NCBI RefSeq assembly: GCF_051860665.1
Contig: NZ_JBHYDM010000004.1
Location: 186,001 to 250,000 of the forward strand
Source: Falsiroseomonas sp051860665
Lineage (GTDB): Bacteria; Pseudomonadota; Alphaproteobacteria; Acetobacterales; Acetobacteraceae
Direction: 5' to 3'
DNA length: 64,000 nucleotides
Shown: positions 41,064 to 48,880 of the stretch, in pieces
Layout: each line of letters starts with the position of its first letter
How positions within the stretch are numbered: position 1 is the first letter of the stretch
Notes under the pieces: model-generated
Databases searched by the model: none
What the model saw: only the letters and a program-made list of their open reading frames with translations
Told to the model about the DNA's origin: nothing
Translations under genes and position numbers: made by a program

Positions 41064-42101
41064 CTATTTGATCTCTTCCTCGAGTCCCACGCCCCAAATC
41101 TCGGCGCGGCGCAGATATCCGCGATGATTGGCGACCTGGACCTCGCACCAGGGGGCGCCGGCGGCGCATTCGCGGATGCGGCCGATGACGCCGGGGCGCA
41201 GGCGCGCCACGGCATTGGCCGTCTCCTCCGGCCGGCGGCGCAGCGTGGCCTCCGGCGCCGGGGCGGCGGGGCGCACCAGCACGGTGCGGCGACCGGCCAG
41301 GGTGGAGGAATGCACCCAGCCCTCCGTGCCATCGGCGTCGCGGATGCGGCGCCAGAGCTGAAACTCGCCGATGATCTGAACCGGCAGGTCGCGCCGCTGG
41401 AAGGTCCATTCGATCGGATAGCTGGTGGAAGGCCCCACCCGCATATTCACCTCGTCCGAGCGCAGCGCGGCGAAGCGCGGCAGGGGCAGGCCGGTGACCG
41501 AGCCGACCGGCGGGATGGGAGGCGGGCTGGCGGGCAAGGCGGGCTCCGGCGGCCGGGCCGTGGCGGCGGCGGCCCCGGCAGCCGCCCCGGCGGCGGCTGC
41601 CCCCGCGGCCGCGCCTGTGGCGGCCGGGCGGCGATTGGCGGGCGGCGGGGCGCGGCCGATGGTCGGCGCGGGCTGGCCGGGACGGTTGGCGGCTGGCGCC
41701 TGCGGCCGGGCCGGCGTGCTGGGCTGCGCCTGGCTGGGCCGCGGCGCGGCGGGGCGGCTGGCCGGCTGCGAGGGGGCCTGGGCCTGGGACGGGGCCTGGG
41801 ACTGGGCCTGGGACTGGGACTGGGACGGGGTCTGGCCGGACGGGGTGGCCGGCCGGTTCGGCGGCAGGGCCAGGGAACGGGGCTGTTCCGAGGGCACCAG
41901 CCGGGGCGCCGCCGGGGTGGCGGGCCGCGGCGGCGGCAGGTTGCCCTGGTTCGGGGCCAGGCTGGATTGCGCCTGCGCCCCGGCCACCCAGACCGGCGCC
42001 AGGCCTGCCAGGGCGAGCAGCGACAGCACGAGCAAGGCCAGGGCAAGCAGAGCTGGGGCAAGCAGAGCTGGGGCGAGCAGGGCTGGGCGGACAGGGACCA
42101 T
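41064..42101 (-). CDS. exported SH3-domain protein with a Pro/Gln/Ala linker
   Basis: A 345-residue protein. A hydrophobic leader with repeated ALLAPALLAL units and a cleavage-like AGAQA is followed by a 140-residue linker rich in Pro, Gln, Ser and Ala (QSQSQAQSQAPSQAQ). Two bacterial SH3-type domains follow at about 215-340 (LRSDEVNMRVGPSTSYP with WRRIRDADGTEGWVHSS, then WCEVQVANHRGYLRR). Such proteins bind peptidoglycan or stabilise envelope complexes. The second domain ends near the C-terminus. Start ATG 42101. Confidence 0.85.
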   Translation of the reverse strand: MVPVRPALLAPALLAPALLALALLVLSLLALAGLAPVWVAGAQAQSSLAPNQGNLPPPRPATPAAPRLVPSEQPRSLALPPNRPATPSGQTPSQSQSQAQSQAPSQAQAPSQPASRPAAPRPSQAQPSTPARPQAPAANRPGQPAPTIGRAPPPANRRPAATGAAAGAAAAGAAAGAAAATARPPEPALPASPPPIPPVGSVTGLPLPRFAALRSDEVNMRVGPSTSYPIEWTFQRRDLPVQIIGEFQLWRRIRDADGTEGWVHSSTLAGRRTVLVRPAAPAPEATLRRRPEETANAVARLRPGVIGRIRECAAGAPWCEVQVANHRGYLRRAEIWGVGLEEEIK

Positions 42102-42160
42102 GCCCCGATCCCTCCCCCATCCTGCCGTGTCGGGTCAAGCGCGCAGGTGGGTCGCGGCGG

Positions 42161-42535
42161 CTACACTGTGGCGATCTGGCCGTCACCCACCGCCGCCAGG
42201 AAGGTCACCACCCCGGCCACCTCCACGCCGGGGGCCAGGCCGGCCTCCGCCAGGCCTTCCGCCCGCAGCCCGGCCTCGCAGGCGATGCGGCGGATGCCCA
42301 GCTCCTCCGCCGCTTCCAGCAGGGCGGCCAGGGTCGCCACGCCACGCTCCGCCAGCAGGGTTTCACGCGCATCGGCCCGCAGCGGCGTCTGCGCCAGCAG
42401 GAGGCGGCAGCCCTGGTTGCTGGCGAAAAGCACCACCTCCCGCCCGATCGCCGCCGCGCCGGTGGCCAGCACAAGCGCGTAATGCGCCCGGTCATGCGTG
42501 CCGGAGAGCAGCAGGATGCCGAGCGGCGGGCTCAC
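42161..42535 (-). CDS. DsrE-family protein
   Basis: A 124-residue protein with the DsrE/TusD-like alpha/beta fold: LGILLLSGTHDRAHYALVLATGAAAIGREVVLFASNQGC, then LLEAAEELGIRRIACEAGLRAEGL. The Cys in NQGC and in IACEAG could be sulfur-carrying, but motifs are weaker than in TusD. Overlaps the MoeB/ThiF-like gene by 4 bp, so the pair may work in sulfur transfer. Start ATG 42535. Confidence 0.8.
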   Translation of the reverse strand: MSPPLGILLLSGTHDRAHYALVLATGAAAIGREVVLFASNQGCRLLLAQTPLRADARETLLAERGVATLAALLEAAEELGIRRIACEAGLRAEGLAEAGLAPGVEVAGVVTFLAAVGDGQIATV

Positions 42536-43356
42536 ACCGCGCAGGCCGGCGCGACTGGCGTCGCATGGGCGGAGAGGTCGTGGATGGTCGGGTTTTCGCC
42601 GCAGAGCGGACAGGCCGGGTCGCGCCGCAGCTTCACGGTGCGGAAGCGCATGTCCAGCGCATCCCAGAGCAGCAGGCGGCCCGAAAGACCCTCGCCGATG
42701 CCGAGGACCAGCTTCAGCACCTCCGTCGCCTGCAGCGTGCCCATCACGCCGGTGACGGCGCCCAGCACCCCGGCCTCGGAACAGGTGGGCACGAGGCCAT
42801 CCGGCGGCGGTTCCGGATGCAGGCAGCGGTGGCAGGGGTGCGGCGCGCCCTCATGGCTGCGGAAGACGGAAAGCTGGCCCTCGAAGCGCAGCACGGCGGC
42901 GGAGACCAGCGGCCGGCCCAGCAGGTGGCAGGCATCGCCGAGCAGGAAGCGCGTGCCGAAATTGTCCGTGCCGTCGCAGACCAGGTCGTAGTTCTGCACA
43001 TTCGCCCAGGCCCAGTCGGCATCGAGGCGCCGGGCATGGATCTCCACCCGTGTCTCGGGGTTCAGGGCGCCGATCGTCTCCGCCGCGCTCTCGGCCTTGT
43101 TGCGGCCGATTCGGGTCGTGCTGTGGGCCACCTGGCGCTGCAGGTTGGACAGTTCCAGCTGGTCGTCATCGATGATGCCCAGCGTGCCGATGCCGGCGGC
43201 GGCGAGATACAGCGCCAGGGGCGAGCCGAGGCCCCCGGCGCCCACAAGCAGGACGCGCGCGGCGCGCAGCTTCGCCTGGCCGATCGCGCCCACCTCCTCC
43301 AGCAGGATGTGGCGCGAATAGCGGCGGAGCTCCGCCTCGGTGAAATCGAGGTCCAT
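42532..43356 (-). CDS. MoeB/ThiF/HesA-family adenylyltransferase
   Basis: A 274-residue E1-like enzyme that adenylates the C-terminal Gly-Gly of a sulfur-carrier protein (MoaD or ThiS). Nucleotide motif VLLVGAGGLGSPLALYLAAAGIG, then IIDDDQLELSNLQRQ, and the DNF motif in CDGTDNFGTRFLLGDAC. Zinc cysteines CHRC and CPLCG are present. Start ATG 43356 gives the family N-terminus (LRRYSRHI). MoeB is the likeliest member. It overlaps the DsrE gene, suggesting sulfur relay. Confidence 0.9.
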   Translation of the reverse strand: MDLDFTEAELRRYSRHILLEEVGAIGQAKLRAARVLLVGAGGLGSPLALYLAAAGIGTLGIIDDDQLELSNLQRQVAHSTTRIGRNKAESAAETIGALNPETRVEIHARRLDADWAWANVQNYDLVCDGTDNFGTRFLLGDACHLLGRPLVSAAVLRFEGQLSVFRSHEGAPHPCHRCLHPEPPPDGLVPTCSEAGVLGAVTGVMGTLQATEVLKLVLGIGEGLSGRLLLWDALDMRFRTVKLRRDPACPLCGENPTIHDLSAHATPVAPACAV

Positions 43357-43441
43357 GGACGGGATATGGGCGCGGCCGGTCACCCGCTGCAAGGCGGTGG
43401 CTTCATCCTCGGTTAGCCGGGGCGGTGGCAGAAGCCCGGGC

Positions 43442-44119
43442 GTGACCGCAAAGCTGCGACGCCTCCTCGTCCTGGCCGGGCTGCTGCTCCCCGCCCCCGC
43501 CTGGGCCTGCCCGGACCTGCTGCTGGGCGACAGCCTGGCGGTGGGCATGGCGCCCTATGCGCGGGCCGCCGGCTATGAGGTGGTGGCCCAGACCGGCGCC
43601 GGCCTGCCCTGGCTGCGCCAGCAGGCGCCGCGCTGCGTCGGGCGGCTGGTGCTGGTCTTCGGCACCAACGATCTGCGCGGCCTGGGTCCGGAGGCGGCGG
43701 AAGCCTATCCGCGCCAGATCGCGGCGGTGATGGAACGCTGGCCGGCGGCGCGCACCATCTGGGCCACCCCGGGCTGCTTCCCGCGCGATCCGGCGCTGGA
43801 AACCGCAAGCCGCCTGCTGGACCGGGCGCTGCTGGACAGCCAGGTCCAGGCCGATGCGGCGCTGGCGCATCTGCCGGCCCTGCATCGCGGCCGCGTCTCC
43901 CGCTGCACCACCCCCACGGCGGATGGCGTGCATCCGACGGCGGAGGGCTATCGAAGCTGGTGGGAGGGGCTGCAGGGCCTGCTGGCTCAGCGGCCAGCGG
44001 AGAGGAACGCGGCCACGGCCTCCGTCGCGGCGGGGATGCCGAGCGCGGTCGTGGCGCCGTCCCAGGCCTCGGCCAGGGCGATCAGCGCCTCGGTCCCCGG
44101 CGCCAGCGGCAGGCCATAG
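43442..44119 (+). CDS. SGNH/GDSL hydrolase, exported
   Basis: A 225-residue esterase. A signal peptide (LRRLLVLAGLLLPAPAWA) leads into block I LLLGDSLAVGM with the nucleophile Ser. Block III is FGTNDLRG, and the catalytic Asp/His are in TADGVHPTAEGY. Start GTG 43442. Its last ~130 bp overlap a convergent small gene. Part of a cluster of three SGNH enzymes around an MBOAT acyltransferase. Confidence 0.87.
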   Translation: MTAKLRRLLVLAGLLLPAPAWACPDLLLGDSLAVGMAPYARAAGYEVVAQTGAGLPWLRQQAPRCVGRLVLVFGTNDLRGLGPEAAEAYPRQIAAVMERWPAARTIWATPGCFPRDPALETASRLLDRALLDSQVQADAALAHLPALHRGRVSRCTTPTADGVHPTAEGYRSWWEGLQGLLAQRPAERNAATASVAAGMPSAVVAPSQASARAISASVPGASGRP

Positions 44120-44274
44120 GCGGCGTCCAGGATGGCGCCCGAGCGGCCGGCGGCGAAGACCAGCAGAGCGAGGCCCACGACCAGCACCGCCCGCCCGGCC
44201 GGCAGCGTGGCGCTGCGCGGCGAGAAATCATCCGGCAGGTCGCTCGGCGCATCGGTCAGCCAGGGCTGGGGCAT
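43987..44274 (-). CDS. small membrane protein of the MBOAT cluster
   Basis: A 95-residue protein with one clear transmembrane helix (GRAVLVVGLALLVFAAG) and a second hydrophobic region. It follows the MBOAT gene by 12 bp in the same direction. It overlaps the 3' end of the convergent SGNH gene by 133 bp, which is unusual and lowers confidence. Possibly a partner of the O-acyltransferase; no family recognised. Confidence 0.6.
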   Translation of the reverse strand: MPQPWLTDAPSDLPDDFSPRSATLPAGRAVLVVGLALLVFAAGRSGAILDAAYGLPLAPGTEALIALAEAWDGATTALGIPAATEAVAAFLSAGR

Positions 44275-44286
44275 GTTCGAAAGACC

Positions 44287-45678
44287 TCAGAACTGGAAGT
44301 AGATGAAGGGCGCCACGCCCTCCGGCGCTGCCAGGATGATCGCCAGCATTGCCAGGCCGAAGACCAGGCCGAGCAGCGGCGCGGGCAGCGGGCGCAGCGC
44401 GGATTCCAGGCGCTGGCGCAGGTCCGGCGGGGCGAAATGCAGGCCAAGGCCGAGCGCCATGATGGCCAGGATGCGCGGCGTCCAGGCGGCATCGGGCGCG
44501 GCCGCCGCAAGGCCTTCGGCCAGGGCGGCGACGGTGGCGAGGTCGGGCGCCCGGAACAGCACGAAGGCCAGCACCACGATGTGGAAGGTGATGGCCCAGC
44601 GCAGCACCTTCCCCGCGGCGGAGGCCGGCACCGCGCGCCCGCCCAGCGCCCGCTCCAGCACCAGCGCCAGCCCGTGCAGCGCGCCCCAGATCACGAAGGT
44701 CCAGGCGGCGCCGTGCCAGATGCCGCCCAGCAGCATGGTGACCAGCAGGTTGCGCCGCGTTTGCGCCTCCGTCCCGCGGCTGCCGCCCAGCGGCTTGAAC
44801 AGATAGTCGCGCAGCCAGGAGGAGAGGGAGATGTGCCAGCGGCGCCAGAAGTCCGACAGAGTCAGGGCGCGGAAGGGCTGCGCGAAATTGCGCGGGAAAT
44901 GATAGCCGAGCAGCGCCGCGAGCCCGATCGCCATGTCCGAATAGCCGGAGAAATCCAGCCAGATCTGGATGGTATAGCCGTAGCAGGCGAGCAGGATGTC
45001 GCCGGCGCCGAAGCCGCCGGGGTCGCGGAAGACCGGGTCCACCAGCCCCGTCGCCAGCTCATTCGCCAGCAGCATCTTTTTCGCGAGGCCCCCCAGGATC
45101 AGCAGGCACCCCATGACCACGGGGATGCGCGACCGGTCCGGCACCTGGGCGAGCTGCGGCAGGAATTGCGCGGCGCGCACGATGGGGCCGGCGGCGAGGT
45201 GGGGGAAGAAGGTCAGGTAGACCAGCACCTTGAGCGGCGAGGCCTCGGCCCGCGCCTCCCCGCGATGCACGTCCACCATGTAGGAGATGGCCTGGAAGAC
45301 ATAGAAGGAGATGCCGACCGGCAGCAGGATCTCGGGCAGTGGCAGCGGCGGCAGGCCGAGCGCCACCCCGATCGGCGAGGTTTCCCGAATGAGGAAGCCC
45401 GCATATTTGAACCAGCCGAGCCAGGCCAGCACGCCGCCGACGCCGAGCCAGAGCAGGCCGCGCCCGCGCCCGTCCGCGACGCCGCGGCCTATCGCCCAGG
45501 TCCAGAGCCCCACCGCCAGCAGCGCGATGCAGAAGGCCAGGCTGAAGGCGGAATAGAACACGAAATTCGCCAGCAGCAGGAAAGGCAGCACCAGCCGCGG
45601 CGCCCGGCGCACCAGCAGCCAGTGGAGGCCGAGCACCGCGGCGAAGAAGATCGCGAAGAGGCCGGTCGGGAAGAGCAT
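44287..45678 (-). CDS. MBOAT-family O-acyltransferase (AlgI-like)
   Basis: A 463-residue polytopic acyltransferase passing acetyl groups across the membrane to polysaccharide, as AlgI does for alginate. The conserved RRWHISLSSWLRDYLFKPLGGSRG and the catalytic-His motif GGIWHGAAWTFVIWGALHGL are intact. Opens MLFPTGLFAIFF, the family N-terminus; start ATG 45678. Acetyl is moved on by the SGNH proteins next to it. Downstream of the lipoprotein SGNH gene by 10 bp. Confidence 0.93.
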   Translation of the reverse strand: MLFPTGLFAIFFAAVLGLHWLLVRRAPRLVLPFLLLANFVFYSAFSLAFCIALLAVGLWTWAIGRGVADGRGRGLLWLGVGGVLAWLGWFKYAGFLIRETSPIGVALGLPPLPLPEILLPVGISFYVFQAISYMVDVHRGEARAEASPLKVLVYLTFFPHLAAGPIVRAAQFLPQLAQVPDRSRIPVVMGCLLILGGLAKKMLLANELATGLVDPVFRDPGGFGAGDILLACYGYTIQIWLDFSGYSDMAIGLAALLGYHFPRNFAQPFRALTLSDFWRRWHISLSSWLRDYLFKPLGGSRGTEAQTRRNLLVTMLLGGIWHGAAWTFVIWGALHGLALVLERALGGRAVPASAAGKVLRWAITFHIVVLAFVLFRAPDLATVAALAEGLAAAAPDAAWTPRILAIMALGLGLHFAPPDLRQRLESALRPLPAPLLGLVFGLAMLAIILAAPEGVAPFIYFQF

Positions 45679-45688
45679 CCGGCTGCGG

Positions 45689-46975
45689 TCAGGCGCCTGC
45701 CGGGCCGAGTCCGGCGCCGCGCAGCAGATGCGCATGCAGCCGGTCCGCCGTCTGCCGATAGCCATCGGCAGTGAAATGCACCAGGTCGGGCCGCATCAGC
45801 CCGGCACGGACCAGGCCGGGCAGGCGGCAGGGGTCCTGGGTGACCTCCGCCGACCAGTCGAAGAAGCCCACCCTTTCGCGCGCCGCGACCTGGCGCTGGG
45901 TGGCGCGCACCGCCTCCAGCGCCGTCAGTGGCGCCACCGGGCAGGCGCCGCGGCCGCGGCGGATCGGGCGGCCGGCATCCGGCGCGCCCATGAGCAGGAT
46001 GCCGCTGCGCGGGCTGGCGGCGCGCAGCGCGGCGATGCGGCGGGACAGGGCGAGCGCATAGGCGGCCGGATCGAAATCCCGGTCGGTGGCCTCGTTGGTG
46101 CCGTATTCCAGGATGATCAGCGCCGGTGGCGCCACCGCCAGCTCCGCCGCCAGGATATCGGGCGCACGATTGTCCAGCGTGGCGAGGGTTGCGCCATTGA
46201 TGCCGAAGGACTCCACCAGCACGCCGCTGCCGCGCCGGTCGATGCCCCAGCCCAGCAGCGCCACCGGCCCGTCGCCGACCAGTTCCAGCGCCACCTCCCG
46301 CGTGCCGGGCGACAGGTCGAGGCGGATCAGCCGGAGCCGCGGCGCCGGGGTGCGGCTGGCGCGCGGCGTCTCCGAAATGCCGGCGCCGAGGACCCGGAAG
46401 CTGCCGCTGTCCGGGCCGCAATGCAGCGCCAGGTGCAGCCGGTCGAAGCCGCGCAGGTCGCTGCTGCGCAGGCCGATCCGGTCGCCCGCGCGTTCCCCGG
46501 TCAGCCGGTAGCCGGTCAGGCCGAAGGGGCCGGGGGTGGCGGCGCGCAGCGCATGGGCGGAGGTCCATTCCCCCTCCTGCTCCAGCGCCAGGCCGGCCGG
46601 GACAAAACTGCGATTGGCGCGGCCGGGTGGCATGCGGCCGGGGCCGATGGCGCCGAAGCGGGCCTGCAGATGCTCCCGCAGCCGCTCCGCCATGCGGGGA
46701 AAGGCGATGTGGCTGTCGCCCAGCACCAGCACCAGGGCGCGTCCTTGCGCGCCCCCCTGCAGCGCGCGCAGCGCGGCACCCAGCGGGGCCAGCGGATCGG
46801 CGGCGCCGGGCGGCGGCAGCAGGGCCTCGTAATCCGGATCGGGCGCGGTCGCGAGACCCTCCGCCAGGCGGGCGGACTCGGCATCGCGGCGGCCGGCGGG
46901 GGGCGAATCGGCGCCGCAGCCGGCCAGCAGGCCGGCGCACGCCAGGGTGGAAAAAAGGCCGCGTCTTTTCAGCAT
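45689..46975 (-). CDS. SGNH/GDSL hydrolase, lipoprotein
   Basis: A 428-residue protein with a lipobox (LLAGC) in MLKRRGLFSTLACAGLLAGC. Nucleophile block VLVLGDSHIAFPRMAE, Asn block EYGTNEATDRDF, and catalytic DLVHFTADGYRQTA with Asp and His. Middle beta-rich insert of about 200 residues resembles the AlgX/PatB-type carbohydrate-binding part. Likely a periplasmic O-acetyltransferase or esterase, working with the MBOAT protein encoded 10 bp downstream. Start ATG 46975. Divergent from the next SGNH gene. Confidence 0.87.
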   Translation of the reverse strand: MLKRRGLFSTLACAGLLAGCGADSPPAGRRDAESARLAEGLATAPDPDYEALLPPPGAADPLAPLGAALRALQGGAQGRALVLVLGDSHIAFPRMAERLREHLQARFGAIGPGRMPPGRANRSFVPAGLALEQEGEWTSAHALRAATPGPFGLTGYRLTGERAGDRIGLRSSDLRGFDRLHLALHCGPDSGSFRVLGAGISETPRASRTPAPRLRLIRLDLSPGTREVALELVGDGPVALLGWGIDRRGSGVLVESFGINGATLATLDNRAPDILAAELAVAPPALIILEYGTNEATDRDFDPAAYALALSRRIAALRAASPRSGILLMGAPDAGRPIRRGRGACPVAPLTALEAVRATQRQVAARERVGFFDWSAEVTQDPCRLPGLVRAGLMRPDLVHFTADGYRQTADRLHAHLLRGAGLGPAGA

Positions 46976-47053
46976 CCTGCGGCCACCATCCTTATCCTGT
47001 TCATCGCGCGCTGCTAGTCTGGCCGAAATCCCCGTCTCTGCGGAGTGCCTTGG

Positions 47054-47833
47054 ATGCGGTCAGGTCGCTGGCATGGGTTTTCGACCAGGCGGAGCCTTCT
47101 TTGCGCGGCCGCGGCCGGCCTTCTCGCCCCGGCCGGGCGGGCGCGGGGGGCGGAGGGCGCGGCCTCGGCGCCGGAGCGGCTGAACCTGCTGTTCCTGGGG
47201 GATTCGCTCGCCCAGGGGTTGTTCCTCTCGCTCAGCCCCGTGCTGCGCCGCCGGCCGACGCCGCGCCTCATCAACGGCACGCTGCACGCCACCGGCGTGA
47301 CCCGCACGGATGAGCATGACTGGAGCAGCGTGACGCGGGATCTGGTGGCGCTGCATGAGCCGCAGCTGGTGGTCTTCTGGATCGGCGCCAATGATTTTCG
47401 GCCCCTGGTGGTGCGGGAGGAGCGGGTGCGGCACCGCTTCGGCACGCCCGGCTATGCCGAGCATTATGCCCGGCGGGTGGTGGAGATGACCGGCCATGCC
47501 GTGCATGCCGGCGCGCGCGTGCTCTGGCTCGGCCTGCCGAATATGCGGGAGCCGCAATTCGCCGGCGCGGCGCGGCAGCTGAATGCCATCCAGCAGGCCG
47601 CGGCCGCATCGGCCGGGGCGCAATGGGTGGATACCTGGGACGCCACCAGCGATGCCGATGGCCGCTACCTGCCGAGCGTGCCGGTGCAGACCGCGACCCG
47701 GGTTTTTCGGGCGGAGGATGGGGTGCATTTCACCGGCTGGGGCTATCTGCGCATCGGCGCGCTGCTCTTCGACACCGCCGCCGAGCGATTCCCGGAACTG
47801 GCGCCAGGGCTCGGGCGGCTGACGGAGGCCTGA
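47054..47833 (+). CDS. SGNH hydrolase of the DUF459 type, exported
   Basis: A 259-residue protein with a twin-Arg-like signal (FSTRRSLLCAAAAGLLAPAG). Nucleophile block LLFLGDSLAQGLFLSLSPVL, Asn block FWIGANDFRPLV, catalytic Asp/His in AEDGVHFTGWGYLRIG. The DUF459 layout is clear. Start ATG 47054 with CGGAG upstream; GTG 47045 is an alternative. Together with the divergent lipoprotein and the exported SGNH it frames an O-acetylation locus. Confidence 0.87.
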   Translation: MRSGRWHGFSTRRSLLCAAAAGLLAPAGRARGAEGAASAPERLNLLFLGDSLAQGLFLSLSPVLRRRPTPRLINGTLHATGVTRTDEHDWSSVTRDLVALHEPQLVVFWIGANDFRPLVVREERVRHRFGTPGYAEHYARRVVEMTGHAVHAGARVLWLGLPNMREPQFAGAARQLNAIQQAAAASAGAQWVDTWDATSDADGRYLPSVPVQTATRVFRAEDGVHFTGWGYLRIGALLFDTAAERFPELAPGLGRLTEA

Positions 47834-48181
47834 TCAGACCTCCGTGCAGCCGAAGCGCAGCAGGTTGCCGTGCGGGTCGTGCAGGTGGAATTCGTGCATG
47901 TTCCAGGGCCGCAGCGCGAAGTCGGACAGGCCCGGGACGCCGCGGGCGGCGAATTCCGCATGCAGCGCCGGCACCTGGCCGCCGCGGATATAGCAGGCGG
48001 TGTGTTCCGGATGGATGCGGTCCTTGCAGAGCCAGAAATGCAGCTCCATCGCCTGCCGCCGGGCGATGGCATAGTCGCCATAGGTCTCCCCGGTGAAGCC
48101 GAGCTGGTCGCGGTAGAAGGCCAGGGTCTCGGCCAGGTCGAGCGAGGCGAGGATGGGGATGCAGCGGGCCGGGTCGGTCAT
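47834..48181 (-). CDS. VOC-family (glyoxalase-like) protein
   Basis: A 115-residue single VOC domain: CIPILASLDLAETLAFYRDQLGF, LHFWLCKDRIHPEHTACYIRG, and WNMHEFHLHDPHGNLLRFG. The His/Glu metal positions are partly visible. Bleomycin-resistance-type members bind drugs; the ligand here is unknown. Overlaps the nitroreductase by 4 bp, so co-expressed. Start ATG 48181. Confidence 0.88.
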   Translation of the reverse strand: MTDPARCIPILASLDLAETLAFYRDQLGFTGETYGDYAIARRQAMELHFWLCKDRIHPEHTACYIRGGQVPALHAEFAARGVPGLSDFALRPWNMHEFHLHDPHGNLLRFGCTEV

Positions 48182-48786
48182 GCCGGCTGCCAGTCCCGCC
48201 AGAAGCCCCCGGGCGCCGGGCGCTGCGGGCGGGGGCGCTCGGCCTCCGGCGTGCCGATATAGATCCAGCCCAGCAGCCGGTCCGTTTCGGAAAAGCCCAG
48301 CGCCGCCTTGACGGCCGGGTCCTGCAAGGCCGGGGAGGAGAGCCAGCAGCAGCCGAAGCCCATCGCATCCAGGGCATTGAGGAAGTTCATGATGCCGGCG
48401 GCGGCGGTGGCTTCCTGTTCCCAGGCGGGGATCTTCGGATGCGCCCGGATGGCGGCGCCGGCAGCGACCACCAGGGGCGCGCGCAGCGGCTTGGCGCGTT
48501 CGAGGTCCAGCCGCGCCTCCGGCGTCGCGGGGTCGCGCGTCAGCAGCGACTGGGCCAGCATCTCGCCCAGCGCGGCGCGGGCCTCGCCCTGGATGCCGAG
48601 GAAGCGCCAGGGCCGCAGCCCGCCATGGTCCGGCGCGCAGGTGGCGGCGGCCACCGCCTGGGACAGCGCCGCCGCATCCGGCGCGGGGTCGTGCAGCTGA
48701 CGGGGCGGGACGGAGGCGCGGGCCAGCAGGGCGCGCACCACCTGGTTGGCGGGCGCCTCGGGGGCGGGGAAGGGGGCTTCGGGCAT
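48178..48786 (-). CDS. nitroreductase-family FMN enzyme (YdjA-like)
   Basis: A 202-residue flavoprotein. APDHGGLRPWRFLGIQG is the FMN-binding block of YdjA-type reductases, followed by the AAAGIMNFLNALDAMGFGCCWLS dimer helix and the GWIYIGTPE C-terminus. Reduces nitro compounds or quinones with NAD(P)H in relatives. It lies behind a 17-bp Fur-like palindrome, so it may respond to iron. Start ATG 48786. The neighbouring VOC gene overlaps by 4 bp. Confidence 0.88.
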   Translation of the reverse strand: MPEAPFPAPEAPANQVVRALLARASVPPRQLHDPAPDAAALSQAVAAATCAPDHGGLRPWRFLGIQGEARAALGEMLAQSLLTRDPATPEARLDLERAKPLRAPLVVAAGAAIRAHPKIPAWEQEATAAAGIMNFLNALDAMGFGCCWLSSPALQDPAVKAALGFSETDRLLGWIYIGTPEAERPRPQRPAPGGFWRDWQPA

Positions 48787-48817
48787 GGTCGTCCTGCGGC
48801 AGGGTCCGACCTAGATG

Positions 48818-48834
48818 ATGCGAATCATTCGCAT
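48818..48834. promoter_or_regulatory. Fur-like perfect palindrome upstream of the nitroreductase
   Basis: ATGCGAATCATTCGCAT, perfect 7-3-7 symmetry, 32 bp before the nitroreductase start. It resembles Fur-box variants with GCGAATNATTCGC. The neighbouring region otherwise carries no such symmetry. A binding site for an iron regulator is likely, not proven. Confidence 0.65.
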
Positions 48835-48854
48835 TTACAAGTTTCGGAGCGTGA

Positions 48855-48872
48855 CGGGGGCCGAAGCCCCCG
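48855..48872 (-). terminator. GC hairpin after hemC
   Basis: CGGGGGC pairs with GCCCCCG; read leftward, the loop is a TTCG tetraloop. It lies 9 bases beyond the hemC stop. There is no T run, so it may work with Rho or stabilise the transcript end. Confidence 0.55.
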
Positions 48873-48880
48873 ATCCCTCC

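Noticed and set aside
48178..48786. BluB (B12 lower-ligand synthesis), suggested by the B12-dependent AerR nearby
   Set aside because: The APDHGGLRPWRF block and length match YdjA-type nitroreductases, and no other B12 genes adjoin it.
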